Below, piece by piece: positions 36,566-48,607 of a stretch of 64,000 nucleotides of DNA. The notes below the pieces were generated by a model that was not told the origin of the DNA, did no database searches, and was given only the letters and a program-made list of their open reading frames with translations. A program made the translations under genes and the position numbers. Source of the stretch: Haliotis asinina (lineage: Eukaryota > Mollusca > Gastropoda > Lepetellida > Haliotidae); contig NC_090283.1 of NCBI RefSeq assembly GCF_037392515.1, positions 18,756,501 through 18,820,500 of the forward strand. Direction: 5' to 3'. Position 1 is the stretch's first letter. Each line of letters opens with the position of its first letter.

Positions 36566-38249
36566 TGTGGTCGTAATGGGAGATAAAATGGAACGGGATG
36601 TATGTTTTCTGGATGAACAAAGTTCGGACTCGCGAGGTTTCCTCATTAAATCAGCACAGCCCGGGCAAACGAGATTTCTGATTAACACATCAATTACCAC
36701 ATTTTTTTCACTGCATTGGGATTCCAGTCAATTCATTCATACTACTAGCGAGCAAAATCTTGTTAGAAATATTAAATCTTAAAAACATATGAATAAGAGA
36801 TATGTTCAGTATAATTAATGAATAACAGATATACCACAATCTGTCAAAAGGGTATTTTCACTAATCGAACACAAAGCACAGATACCAGCAACATGGCACG
36901 ACAATTTAGAGGATGTACATTCAATAAGGTTAAACATAATAAACAATTTCACTTTGGAGATGACCCCTGAATTACCAGGAAAGAAAACGGCCACTGAAAG
37001 AATTACTTCGCGGAATGCAGATCGTGTTTCCCCTCTCCACACTGTATCAACACAAGGAAGAAAAATAAATTTGGTATTGTAAACAATGTGCTGACTTTTA
37101 GCCATCGCCACTTGATTTTGTTTGTGTAAATAGGCATCTGAGCGTACGAACACACCATGCTACACACGTAGGGCACGGTCTTCTTGGCAAGAACGTATCC
37201 CAGTTAGACATCACAACGCAACCACGCATAACTGACATGTAATATAATTCTTCAAGGCTCATTAGCGATGACAAAAGCTCAGTATTCCAATACTACACAG
37301 TTTATTCCTTGCTTTGTCTCGCAGTCCCTGCACCACACCATTTTCCTGACCTCCTAGTCCTCCCCGCAGTGCCAAAGTGCATTCTGACTGGTTCTCCCTT
37401 TCAACATACATTGTATATGGCTTTATTTGTTCCTATGAGAATTATATGTATTCAGTGTCTAAGTTAGTCTGTTCATTCCTGTGTGACATGTTCTATCTGT
37501 AGATTACACCTTCTTGTACTTTTTCCATTTTTTAAGATCAGGGATTCCAAGAAAAATCTGTACTTTACCAAGAAAGATCTAGAGTAATCCGAAATATAAC
37601 ATTTGACCACTTGGCATTGTGTATTCCTATTTATTCCTTTACAGGATGTGTTAAAATTATATGCATGTATTGTCAAGCTAGTAGTCTTAACCTTAATATG
37701 TCATCACTCACCTGTGAAATCTGATGATTAATGACGAATAATATTATTGTGAAGACCATTTATGGGTACGTGTGAGCTCGAGGGTACTGTAATATGTGAT
37801 TCCGGATAAATAAACAAATTAATGTGAAAACATTATATTTTTCGAGCCCCCGGCGTCTCGTGCTCTGAATAATTGAGATAATTGATATACGTTTTATTTT
37901 GAAAAGAACAGATTATTGTTTTTACTAAAAAAGTGACAAGTGCTCAGGCAAGCTGTAAAAAGTTTGTTGTTTGAGTAAAGAAAGATTTACGTTCGTTCCG
38001 TGACACTAAAATATTTACTTAGGACGAAGTGGCAAGTGCAATTATCAGAAACACAAACATACGCGGAAACCTCAAAGATTTGTCAAACTGCTGACACGTG
38101 GGTAAATCTTCTAGCATAACTTGTCAACCAAACAGTCAGAGCCGTTTCCCACCCGTATCACAAAAATCACTAGAAACAGATATCTCGAAGTACATTTCGT
38201 AACTCCATTGACAAGGCGCCTTGAAAGTCAATCTACTACAGAGCAAACC

Positions 38250-38560
38250 GTCCACAGCTGCAAAAACATATATTTCTCAAAATTGTTGAAAATTACTCCT
38301 CACAGCCCAATATTTACAACTTATTGATCTATCATTCTTTGATTGCACTATGGTAAAATCGTCTCTGCTCACAGCAGATATTTCTCTAGATTATTGGACG
38401 TACTTACAGTCTTATATTTACAACTTATCGATGCATCGTTTTATCACTGCACAATCGTCTGTACTGTAAGCAAATATTTCTCAAGATTTTTTAATGTTCT
38501 TGCAGTCTTACATTTACAACTTACTGATCTATCGTTTTGCAGTTGCACGACCGTACAGTC
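38250..38560. repeat. ~100-bp tandem repeat, three copies
   Basis: ATTTACAACTTATTGATC and its variants recur at 38310, 38414 and 38510, with AAATATTTCTCAAGATT- and GCACAATCGTCTG-like blocks between. A plus-strand frame (38343-38648) echoes the repeat as a ~33-residue periodicity and is not called a gene. Confidence 0.85.
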
Positions 38561-39275
38561 GCCTCCACTTAATATAGCTTATAGCTTTGTACATACAGTA
38601 ACAGCTCATATTAAAGGTATGTTTAAACATAAACATTTTCAGGAGTAGTTGCGAATATTTTAGCCCCGATGTGACGATAGCTTGGAATTATTGCAGACAC
38701 TTGTTTAATTTCGTGCACTTTCATCTTCTTTTGTTTACCCGTGAGTATCTGGAAACGCATTCGAAGGATCTGACTTTAAATAGGATGTCGACATGTTCTC
38801 ACAATCTCCCCATAATTTTTAATATCACAGTGTGAAAATTGAAGCTTACACTAAACATTGCTATCTCCCATTGAAAACGTCGGTCGCGATTTTTCGCTTT
38901 TGCTGGAGAAGTTATCTGAAAGGTGTCAAAAACCCATGGGCCCCCTTCTCTGGTGCAATCATCACAGGTGACCTAGCGTCATTTTGGGGAAAATAAACAC
39001 AGCTCAATCACATTTCAGTCTCCTGGGGCCACTTTGTGATCCCAGACAGCATCTGTAGAATGCACTTAAATCGGCACTTGTTTTTACCTGTATCGCACGT
39101 ACAGTAAGTGTGTGTGTGTGTTATTATCTGTGTTTATCAACAAAAATCTCAATAAATACACAGGAGCAAATAATAGCAAGACACAAGCAGTAATAAAACT
39201 GATGAACCACTGATGAGGAACAGCTGAAGTTTTAGGCTATGGGTACAGAGGTTCAGTAAAAATCAAGCAATATCG

Positions 39276-39426
39276 GTGAGAGTGAGTAAGGTTTTAAGCG
39301 GCTCTTAGCAAGTGTTAGGCAATATCACGGCGGGGACACCAGAAATGGCTCCACACATTGTACCCATGAAGACTCGAACCCCGGGGTAACGAGCGAACGT
39401 TTCAACCTCTCGGCTACCCCACCGCC
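39276..39426 (-). repeat. SINE, first family
   Basis: The plus strand reads GTGAGAGTGAGTAAGG, GGCAATATCACGGCGGGGAC, ACATTGTACCCATGAAGACT, CGAGCGAACGTTTCAACC and CGGCTACCCCACCGCC. Confidence 0.9.
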
Positions 39427-39786
39427 TATCACCAAATACATTGTAACCATATGAGGAATCCGATGTACAGCGTGATATTAGCACTGTGGTTATCTCCCAT
39501 TCGCACGAAGTATGTAGGATTATGAAGGTCGTGGTACTGAGGACGTCCGGCACTAGGATCAGCATACACACTCCTTACACACACATCTTTATTATATTGC
39601 AACCATTGCCATAACAGTAAATTTCCAACACTTCAAAAATCATTTGAGAAATACAGAGTTGCGAAAGTTAAGCTGACACATGCCAACGTTTACCAACGTA
39701 GATCGATGCCCATGATGTTTTCATGCCCAGTGGTTTACAGAATCATAACTAGATACATCATACCATGACGGCGAAAAAGATATCAG

Positions 39787-39949
39787 TACAATGGGAGCTG
39801 TCAAAACCGGCATCTGTCCATTCCGGCAAGTTGTCAACTCCGGCATAAAATCTCAGTTTCTTATCACCAGCTATACAATCCGACACATTTACCAAACCGG
39901 ATTATTTTTTCAGTCCCAGTGAGTGCTGGTTTAGACAGCTTACATTGTA
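39787..39949. mobile_element. MITE-like element B, copy 2
   Basis: About 163 bp. Ends TACAATGGGAGCTGTCAAAA / (reverse) TACAATGTAAGCTGTCTAAA. Shares CCGGCATCTGTCCATTC, TTGTCAACTC and AAACCGGATTATTTTTTCAG with copy 1. Confidence 0.85.
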
Positions 39950-39997
39950 TTTCCATAAATATAGTTTGGTCCTTCAAAACAATCACTTGAGGAGACA

Positions 39998-39998
<1 letters not shown>

Positions 39999-40041
<43 letters not shown>
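39999..40041. repeat. (CA)n microsatellite
   Basis: A near-perfect CA repeat of about 43 bases. Confidence 0.97.
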
Positions 40042-40044
<3 letters not shown>

Positions 40045-41141
40045 AAAAATAAATATAATCATTCAGTCACTTGTCGAATTGGTGATTTACATCTATTATA
40101 TTTACTACCTTCATACAGAGAAATATTAGTACACGATCAATATCTTCTGGAGTGTTATGCAAGATTTGAAAAATCGCCATCACAAGAATCATGGAATCTG
40201 ACTCATTGTTTTCCTCAAAACGGAACGTAATGTTGCACAAACCAGTCTATACTCTACACAGACTTATATATCATTACAAAGACACAGAACACCCAATTAT
40301 TCTGATCATAGTCAATATGATAAAAAAACAACAAACAACAAACAAACAAAAAACGCGTGCTCTATAACTTCTGAGTGGAATAACCTGTCTGGCTAGTTTC
40401 ACTTTTAAACTGTGTGTACATTACTTTCGCTTTCTCTAACGCCGACCGAAACGGGCTGTAAATCCGTGTTTGTTTGCATCTCGCGCCAGACATACCATTC
40501 TTTGGTAAGCAAGGCGAGACGTCGTGTAACTCCTGAAAACCGATCCGTTATCTTCGGTGAACCTCGGGCAGTCAGTCGGAATGTCGGAACCGATACATCA
40601 TACAGAGAGGGAACCTATTCCCTTTCAAATGTAATAAAACGTGTCCTATTTGGGCGCTTATACACAGATATGGTTGGAAGACCTCTACATATCGTTTTGT
40701 ACGGAAAAGGCACTGATCTAATCTCTGTGAGACCGCAGATTACTGGAAATGCGAGGCATAATTTTCCCGACGCCATCTTCCTGACTCCTCTGGTCAGAAT
40801 GCTGTGGAGAACCATTAGGTCAATGTCTAATTACAAGATGGTGGCCGACGTTCTGCTCTGACTTATTATTCAAATATGGACACAGTTCTCCCGGACAATA
40901 AAGATACCATTACTAACAGAGGAGGGTGGATCAATGTTTCAGTGGAAGGATCTTATGATTCATACTGGTTGACTATTATTCGTATTCCATCTGTTGATGA
41001 AACCAATTAGAATGTTCTTTTCTGGTCTCCAAACCCGTTGGAATATGCTCCTGTGCATTTGTTATCTTAACACGTACAATTAGTAAACAGATTCATAAAA
41101 TATTTCGTAGTGTTTAGCACTATTCCCGCAAGAGTATATTG

Positions 41142-41206
41142 CAACCAGGAGGGGATTCGAACCCGGACCTTTGAGAGCGCATGAACCAGTTAGCTACCAT
41201 GCCGTC
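41142..41206 (-). repeat. tRNA-like SINE head, separate type
   Basis: On the minus strand GGCATGGTAGCTAACTGGTT is followed by GGTCCGGGTTCGAATCCCC. These are A- and B-box-like strings. The ends do not pair as an acceptor stem, so this is a SINE head or tRNA relic, not a functional tRNA. Confidence 0.55.
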
Positions 41207-42028
41207 TCTGTATATTTGTCTTCAACTTGGGTCATGAATTAGCTGGAGAAAACCTTAGCTTCAAATGTTCAGAAAATGCCTTAAACAGACCCTCCCAACA
41301 AAAAACACAACAAAAAACACAACAACAACAATGCATCCAACCACACACCCCGTCCTTTCATCTAATACTTTTTTATTTACATGCTGTACCCTTTCAAGGT
41401 TCATCCCTACTGTGAAAAAGAGTCCAAACTCTTCACTCACGTTCGCGATCTAGTATTCGTGATCTACCGTCTTGAAACTGTTTCAGGAAGGTGTCTTCGA
41501 CTGGCGCCTATGCCAGTCCAGGTCAACCGTTACAAGGAATGCCAGTGTTGAAGAGCCTTGGAGACGTTGAGCAGCAAAAAACCATGATGATATAACATGA
41601 GGTAAATTCGTTGAAGGGCTCTTTCGGCTTACAATACAAGTCCGTGTCGTAACCTTCACCAATTTATCTGCCAAGCAACCCGTTCTCTGCGCGCGTTGAA
41701 CATAACCTTAACATTGATTAATCTTTTCACAAAAACAGAAGCGAAAACAGTTCTCTATTCACATTAATCTTACACGCGAAAGGCAGCAATTAATTTCGGG
41801 CACGTGGCAAAATGTACAACTGTATACAGGCGTTTACTAAGTGAAGCTATTTCCCAGCGTTATTAATGAGTCTGAGACGGACAACCTATAGCCTGTTTCT
41901 ATATAGTATTGAAGTTCACTGAAGCAATGAAAGTCTATGGTTTTTTCAGTGGGGAACGCTTTATGTTCGTTCAGGGAGTTTGTATGTCACGCTGCTCTCG
42001 GCAAAACTATACGGCGCGGAATGAAATT

Positions 42029-42190
42029 ATTCCAGGCTGGACCAGACAATCCGGTGATGTCAAAACAATGATTCGTGAGATTAGTTTAATGCCACTGCCA
42101 CTGTTGATGGGATTACATCATTAGGGAATCGAATCCTGGTCTTAAGAGTGACCCTAGTCTTAAGCGAACGTTTCAACCACTAAGTCAGTG
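42029..42190 (-). repeat. Composite of SINE fragments
   Basis: A second-family fragment (CTGGACCAGACAATCCGGTG) is followed ~55 bp on by a first-family head fragment (GGGAATCGAATCCTGGTCTT, CGAACGTTTCAACCACTAAG). Confidence 0.6.
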
Positions 42191-42448
42191 CTTTGTTTTT
42201 TACAAAGGCAATAAAACCCAGGTACTCATAGAGATTGTTTTTTGGAAATTCCGCTCAGGACGTACTAGACAATTTACGTGAAATGCGTCCGCCTCGATCT
42301 AATCGTTGAACTCAGAGCAGAGCTACACACCATCACCTCATGATCACCTTTTTGCTTTCGTGAATTTTGAAATAAAAGTTATTTTCACAATCGCGTTAAA
42401 TTCGTAAACCAAGTAAGAAAAAACGTTTCAATTTGTCCAAGTGATCTG

Positions 42449-42597
42449 TGAGTGAGTGAGTGAGTGAGATATTTGGTTTTACGCATGTGTCACCTATTCT
42501 CCAGCAATATCACTGCAAGGAAAACCAGAAACAAGCTCCACACACTGTATCCATGCCGTAAATAGGAGCCGGAACGTTTTGACCACTTGGCGCCTCT
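42449..42597 (-). repeat. SINE, first family, diverged
   Basis: The plus strand reads GTGAGTGAGTGAGTGAGAT, GGTTTTACGC, CTCCAGCAATATCACTGCAA and CTCCACACACTGTATCCATG. The B box is degraded. Confidence 0.8.
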
Positions 42598-43040
42598 ACG
42601 TCACTGAGGTTCTGAAGCTCACTCTAAAATTCGGGACCGATACCGTTTTCAGTATTATCGAAAACCGTCTGAACCGCGATAAAATAGTCACTTTCATTTT
42701 AGGAAACGTTTTCAAATAATCGAAAAGCTGTCTTCTTCATGATAAAAAATAGACATGTCTGAGTAGAATGTAACACGTGCGTTTACATAACAGACATACT
42801 GTCTGTATGTTTACACATTCATAAAGACATAACTGTCTGAGTTGCTGAACGTGTTTGACATTGTTGCCATGGCAATAGTGCCAGCTTCCATCGGTTCGGA
42901 ATTCTGACAGCAATTGTGATATTAACTTAGGTGAGACCACACACATAGATTTATAAACACTATAGCTTTAGGGAGAGGGGTGTGTGGTTTTGCGCTTCTT
43001 TTAGTAATAGAACTGCAAATATCCCACAAAACAACAAAAG

Positions 43041-43520
43041 AAATTCGTTTCACGTGTAGTCTTGTGCAGAATCGAACCCTGGCCTTGAGTGACTGCTTCA
43101 ACCACTAGACTACCCCGTCGCCCCACACTCGACGACAAGTGAGTCTTTATGATACCCGTCTCGATTTAAGCATTTGGAATGAATGAATAAGATTTTACGC
43201 CGTTTGCACAATATTCCAGCAATATAACGACAGACAGTGGCTTCAGACACTGTAATCATATGGGGAATCGACCCCGGTTCTTCAGCGTGGCGAGCCATTG
43301 GGCTACCCTTCCACTCCAATACACCACGAAGAAATTCGTTTCCCATGGGTTTTCGAGCGTAATCGAACCTGGACCTTTAGTGTCACGAGAGGACACTTTA
43401 ACCATTATGCTATCCTACCGCCCCAAGAAATTCATTTCACAGGTTACGGGTGGAATCGAACCAAGGCCTTGAACGACTGCTTTAAGCACTAGGCTAAGCC
43501 GCCGCCCCATACTCGACGAG
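43041..43520 (-). repeat. Nested/tandem array of four tRNA-head SINE units
   Basis: In minus sense there are four B-box-bearing heads. 43041-43125 and 43425-43509 share both flanks (AAATTCGTTTCAC / AAATTCATTTCAC on one side, ACTCGACGA and ATGATAC on the other). 43329-43424 abuts the latter directly with a period of ~97 bp. 43178-43319 is an ordinary first-family copy. The two abutting units form a dimer of heads joined by TGAAATGAATTTCTT. None pairs as a complete tRNA. Confidence 0.75.
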
Positions 43521-44310
43521 ACAGTGATCATGATACAAATTAGATTCTACTAAGAATTTAAAACCTGCAGGTGTAACCCGGAATTGCCAAATACAACCTA
43601 CCATCTACACCAACAAGCACCCAGAGCTTGCCCAGAGTTTGCTTTTTAAAGAACAAACATGCTGGAAAACTGAATCATGAGGACATATCTGAGCGCAGTG
43701 ACTAATGACTACATTGACAGTGATTGAATGACTAATCGTTCGTGCCATGAACTTTTATGAAGAAAAATTAATTGTATCAGACCCTGAATGATTTTGTTAC
43801 AATCGTGTTGTAAATGATCGTTAAAAACAAAGAACATCTGAAGAACTGCACATTGAGCAACAGGTGCAAGGTTGTGGACCAAGGTTGCACCGGGTGCACT
43901 GAGGTCACTTCTGGATGTCCTGGTGTACTTGAAAGAAAACCCGGAAATGTAACTGCATTGGCCTTCTTCCTCATGTACTGTGTCCCTTTAGGAAATCGGA
44001 CCCGGACCTTCGGCAGGACAAAACTCAGTCTTGACCCCAACAGTAACACACATACAATCCCCCGAGGTGAGAAATGCCTTTCTAAAAGACTGACAAAGGC
44101 TAAAGGAAGGACGAAGGTGAAACAAGATACCATATGCCTTAAGGCAAAACAAGTGCACGATATACTGAATTTAATGAATAACCAAAGGCTGGGCCAAATA
44201 CGGTTTAATGTACCTATTGTACGGGGGAGTATAGTGAATTTGCTGCAGTTATTTTGTCATCACACACTGAACGAGTTCAAATCTCTTTCTTTATGTAGAT
44301 CCTTCTGGTA

Positions 44311-44451
44311 TGAGTGAGTTCGACGCCGCTTTTAGCAATATGCCGGCGGAAGGGAAACCAGAAATGGGCTTTATACATTGTACAGTGGGGAATCGAACCG
44401 CCTTCGGTGTGGCGAGCGAACGTTTTAGCCACTAGGCTACTTTACCGCCCC
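44311..44451 (-). repeat. SINE, first family
   Basis: The plus strand reads TGAGTGAGTTCGACGCCGCT, TTTAGCAATATGCCGGCGG, GGGGAATCGAACCGCC, CGAGCGAACGTTTTAGCC and ACTAGGCTACTTTACCGCCC. It lies ~360 bp from the Wnt exon on the downstream side. Confidence 0.9.
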
Positions 44452-44807
44452 GCCTCATGCTGGGTGGTTCTGGTTTACTAATAAATGTTCAATATGCACC
44501 TGTGACCAGAGGTTGGTTCAGAAAAAACAATCAATTGTCAAATTTGATGCTATCAAATGATATATCTAAAAGGAAGAAAACAGTGACAAAACACACACTG
44601 TTTTATCTGCATTCTAGAAACTGAAATGTCAGTGAAGTAGATTATACCTCGACGGATAACATGTTCTTGTTTATTGCAAAGAGCTTTTAGTTTGATAACG
44701 GTGTAAGAATCTAAGGGAAACGTCCCTCTGTGCAATAAACAAGAAGTTGTTTTCCATCAAGTTATAATCTTCTTTAAGCATACACACAGATGTACATGTA
44801 GTCTTAC

Positions 44808-45091
44808 CTTTCTTCCGGCAGCGAAATTATGTTTATTCATCATGGCTTTTTTCGAGGTCTTAATATTGCCTTTCTTTGATTTCAAACCAGAGTTCGTAAA
44901 CGCCTCGGCAAAGTGTAGTCCGAAATTGACGTCATCTCCGCACCCGCCCCATTTAAAAGACCCCGCTGTGTTACTGTTGGGCAACGCCCCACAACTGCAC
45001 TTGGTGGTCACCCCGATACTACATGCCCTGGCTACCGAGTGGACCAGAGCCGCCGAGGATATGCCATACACATAGGCCTGCTCCCTCGTAC
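44808..45091 (-). CDS. Wnt11: Wnt ligand, internal exon (middle of N-terminal domain)
   Basis: A 284-bp exon between acceptor CTTTTTGTTACAG|G (above 45091) and donor AAG|GTAAGAC (below 44808). Two bases complete a Gly codon, then 94 codons follow. The codons read TREQAYVYGISSAALVHSVA, RACS, CSCGALPN, FKWGGCGDDVNFG, a Lys-rich stretch and HNFAAGRK. (G)TRE, RACS, the CxC pair, WGGCxDD and HN..AGR are landmarks of the Wnt N-terminal domain in their usual order. CSCG followed by Leu-Pro is the Wnt11 pattern; Wnt16 usually has CSCD, though LVHSV and GDDV resemble it. The protein is secreted and signals through Frizzled and co-receptors. About a third of a typical ~350-residue Wnt, including the signal peptide, lies in unseen upstream exons. 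Confidence 0.95.
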
Positions 45092-45132
45092 CTGTAACAA
45101 AAAGAGATGTCATTGATCATTGTTATGTAACG

Positions 45133-45330
45133 GTGAGTGAGTTTAGTTTTACGCCGCGCTTGGGAATAGTTCAGCTATATGGCTACGGTGTGGGTGAGTA
45201 AGTGAGTGAGTGAGTTGGGTTCAGCGCTGCTTTGGTGAATGTATGAGTGAGTGGGTTTTGAGTGAGTGGATTTTGAGTGAGTGTGTTAGCTGGATTTAAC
45301 GCTAGTTGGGTGAAAAACCTGGAAACGAAC
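45133..45330 (-). repeat. Truncated SINE tails and GTGA-rich repeat beside a Wnt exon
   Basis: GTGAGTGAGTTTAGTTTTAC and GCCGCGCTTGGGAATAG (SINE 3' end) are followed by several GAGTGAGTG/GTGAGTGAGT runs and a degraded first-family piece (GAAACGAACCCGGGG). The nearest SINE base is about 40 bp from the 3' splice site of the exon ending at 45091. Confidence 0.75.
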
Positions 45331-45654
45331 CCGGGGACAACCTCGCTGACACTCGAAAATGAACTGTCACCCAGGCCCTAAAGATTAAATTCAAGTAGAC
45401 CCCCAACTCAAGCCTACAATTATCGAGCATGCCAACTGCTTCAGTTCCGAAATATAATATTTCCGGGTTCCTATGAAATTATATATAGTCTGAAATTACA
45501 TGTCTTTTGCAAATAAATGAACTAAATGTAAAGTAAATGTCAGTCTTAATCGACGAGAGTGAGTAAACTGAGATAAAATACTGTCTTGAACAGTATTCTA
45601 CAACTTCTAGATATAATATTGTTTTATCACATGATTATCCCTATCAACTGATGG

Positions 45655-45800
45655 CTAGGTGGGGTAGCCCAGCGGCTAAAGCTGAAGACCCGGGCCCGAT
45701 TCCCGACATGGATACAATGTGTGATCCCAAGCCCATTTCTGGTGTTTCCAGTGGGATATTGCTGAAATATAGCAAAAGGTAGCGTAAAACTGTAACTCAT
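45655..45800 (+). repeat. SINE, first family
   Basis: Has GTGGGGTAGCCCAGCGGCTA, GAAGACCCGGGCCCGATTCC, ACATGGATACAATGTGTGA, GCCCATTTCTGGTGTTTCC and GTAGCGTAAAACTG. Confidence 0.88.
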
Positions 45801-48607
45801 TATCAGTTGATGAGGAGTGTGTTTCATTTACATCAAGGCCAGTTGATGTGTACCACTTAAATCCCACGCTCAGACATGGTTCCGAATGAGGGCCACGATA
45901 AGTACAAATGTGGAATTTGAAGACACATCGGATCCTGGAGGAATTGAAATAACTAGGTTATTACATTACATAGTCGTGTATTGCCTATTGATTATACACA
46001 ACTCATGCCCAAACTCCTGTATAACACAAAATCGTGATAGATGGTAAAATTAATACAACCAAGAACTCGCAAAATACCCCTCCCTCCTTTTACTCCCTCC
46101 CCCAAACCTCCTTCAGAGTAACACGCCCCAGTTTAACATCTAACGGGTTCTAGGTTGAAACCAAATAAAGATTTACTCAAACATTTATGGAGACCACCCA
46201 ATGAAACCGAGGCGGTGAAATTCATTTTATTTCCAGTTTCACGTAAAACACGGATAAAATCGGAGAAGAAGAGGATGTCCCGACAATCACACAACGACAT
46301 CGCTCCAGATTTACCAGTAACTTGTACAGTGGAGTCAGATCTGTGATAACCGCCTCAGTCCCTCCCTTGATGTGTTTGCTTGGCTGCTAAATGTACAAAG
46401 GAAACGACTTGTTGGAAATACTTCTTGCACATAAACAACATTTCTTGCAAGAATCTGTACACCATAACATCGCGAGTGTTACTGCAATTCCATTGAAGTG
46501 ACGTTCGTGGACTCATGTTGATATACACGCGTGGTGGGTATTCCAATATATAAATAATGATCCTATTGTGTTATACATCTTGAACCATAACACTTTCTTT
46601 GAAGCCGCTTGTTCATAATTCATAGATTATTTCCAGGACATCAACTTAGATAAGTTGCGACAGGACTACTGGAAAGATAGAGATGGATTCCAGAACCTTG
46701 GAAAGATTGTATGAAGTTATTGCTCCTTGAGAAAAACAGGAAAAACCGTTTGCTTGTGCGCAGTCAATTAGGAAAACAAATAAAGAACCGGGTATCAAAA
46801 CAACACAGAATTTTGTTAATGTTATCCACAGATGTTTTATGAATAAACTTGGCTCAGCAAGCCAATATGTACAACAAATTTAGCTAGCGCAATTTATGGC
46901 CCGTGCGGAGCACAGACCCAGTATATTTACGCACACATTTAACGGCAGCCAGATTTGAATCATACCAAATTTATTTGTAATGGGTGTCATATGTTATCAA
47001 GAAAATCACACTTCTGAAACCAGAAGTAATTGAGTTTGCTTACATTACCAGCTTCAAGCAAACTGAAATGTTTGTTTTATCGAATGATTATTGATAAAAT
47101 GTGATTGCAGAATGCTCACCAGAACCAGATTCCATGGTGCCATGTTGGAACCTGCTGGAATACTTCATGTCTCAGTTGGAGAATAGTTGGAAGCATCGCG
47201 TTTCAATGATTCCAACCCTTGAATAATATGGACAAAATGTTTCATAGTCCTCATGCCAATAGTACCAGACATGTTTAAACGCGTACTAAAAGTTTCCCTT
47301 TTTCTGATGCATTCTAACCTGCAATTTGCAATTTTTCGTCTGGATGGCTACCTCCATATCATGCAAGGCGTTCACAGTCGTTGCTTGGACTGTAATACCG
47401 AGCTGAATCGTTTGGCAATTTATTACACTCCTCGTGAAAGTTATCAACAAAACCATCCTTCAAACCTCACAGTAATCATCGCTTGTGTCAAGTAACTGTG
47501 GTAGCGGTCGCCCTGGTCTGCGCGACCTGTCAGTGTTGGCGCGAGTGAAGACTGTGATTGACAATTAAAGATAATAAACGGTTTATCGACAGGAACGATC
47601 ATAAAAGAATGAATGTCTCGATCCGAGATGATTAACCGAAGCCGAGAAAAACCTTTCTTAACGCTGAAGGAAGAATGGGCCTGTTGGAGTTCCAGTGAAG
47701 CCGATTAGCCCGATGATGAAGTCTAATAGTACGGTAGTTGAATGGAGTAAATAGCTAAAGAATTATCTCAAAGAGTGAGGTGAGGCGAATTATTTCAGAA
47801 GAATAGCAGTGGTTGGAGAGGCTCTCCTTGTCGCAGTCCTGTAATTACTGCATTATTAATTCTTAATGCAGTGAATACAGCAGAGTCTCTATATCTTTGG
47901 GCGAATTATACGGCAGCTTACAAGGAGAAAATGATAGACCCATTGTCAGCACATAGAAACGATGGGGGTAGAGACAGATGCTCATGAAATGAACTCTACT
48001 ATTTTGCACATTCCAGAAAACTGGCCATGTGTGACTGATTGGTGGGGAGTTTCAAATGAGATGTTTTCTATGACAAGAGAGGCGGATATAGCTGATACAA
48101 ATTGACATGCGTGACGAAGAATGGACCTTAATTTTCGTATTCACAAGCGTCTAAACCAAACACCTGCATTCGCATCTTACCTGTAAAGTTTTAATTGCTT
48201 ACGAAATATAGGTGAAGTCACACGCAGCTTGGAGGAGGCTGCCTTTGTCACTGTCGGCTCAAAAATACGTTTGAGAAGTAGGTCGCATGTTTACAAGAAT
48301 GAGGGTTTTGAGCTATATCGCATCTATCTGTAAATGGTTAAATCTGGCCAGGTGAACAACGAATTTATATTATAATCTACATGCGTAGATGGCATACCTA
48401 GGTTAGAACGTATGTGCTAATTTTCTTACGTGTGAACTGAACCAGACTGAGAACGGTTTTATTGTATCAGTCCACTGACATACTGTGTCGCTGTTTAACA
48501 TGGATAGTGAGTGAGTATATTTTTCACCGCTTACAACAACGTCACGTTTTTGAGCCCCGAATACTAAACAACAGCCTCGACCACAGCAAACACCATATTT
48601 GGCATCG

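Larger units (their letters stand above)
18827..44807 (-). other. Wnt intron (25,981 bp), repeat-laden
   Basis: The phase-0 intron between the two larger Wnt exons runs from donor AAG|GTAAGAC to acceptor TATGTTTCAG. Its contents are almost all repeats, listed separately: minisatellites, simple repeats, SINEs of two or three families and MITE-like elements. The stretches between them (for example 28860-30050, 30660-32210, 34810-36420, 36570-38240 and 40050-41140) hold only short frames without a domain I recognise. 30280-30660 is a locally G+C-rich patch with several overlapping short frames. No nested gene is supported. Confidence 0.85.

Noticed and set aside
40412..40861. 149-codon plus-strand frame as a gene
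   Set aside because: No motif, signal peptide or splice context recognised, and the opposite strand is also open over part of it. Kept only as a finding.
43814..44317. 167-codon plus-strand frame
   Set aside because: It reads through antisense SINE head fragments (near 43980-44035) and into the SINE at 44311, and has no recognisable domain.
46355..46546. WNCS motif as the missing upstream Wnt exon
   Set aside because: Preceded by SLQ instead of the Cys...RR context and followed by no Wnt-like residues; no donor in the right phase before GTRE.
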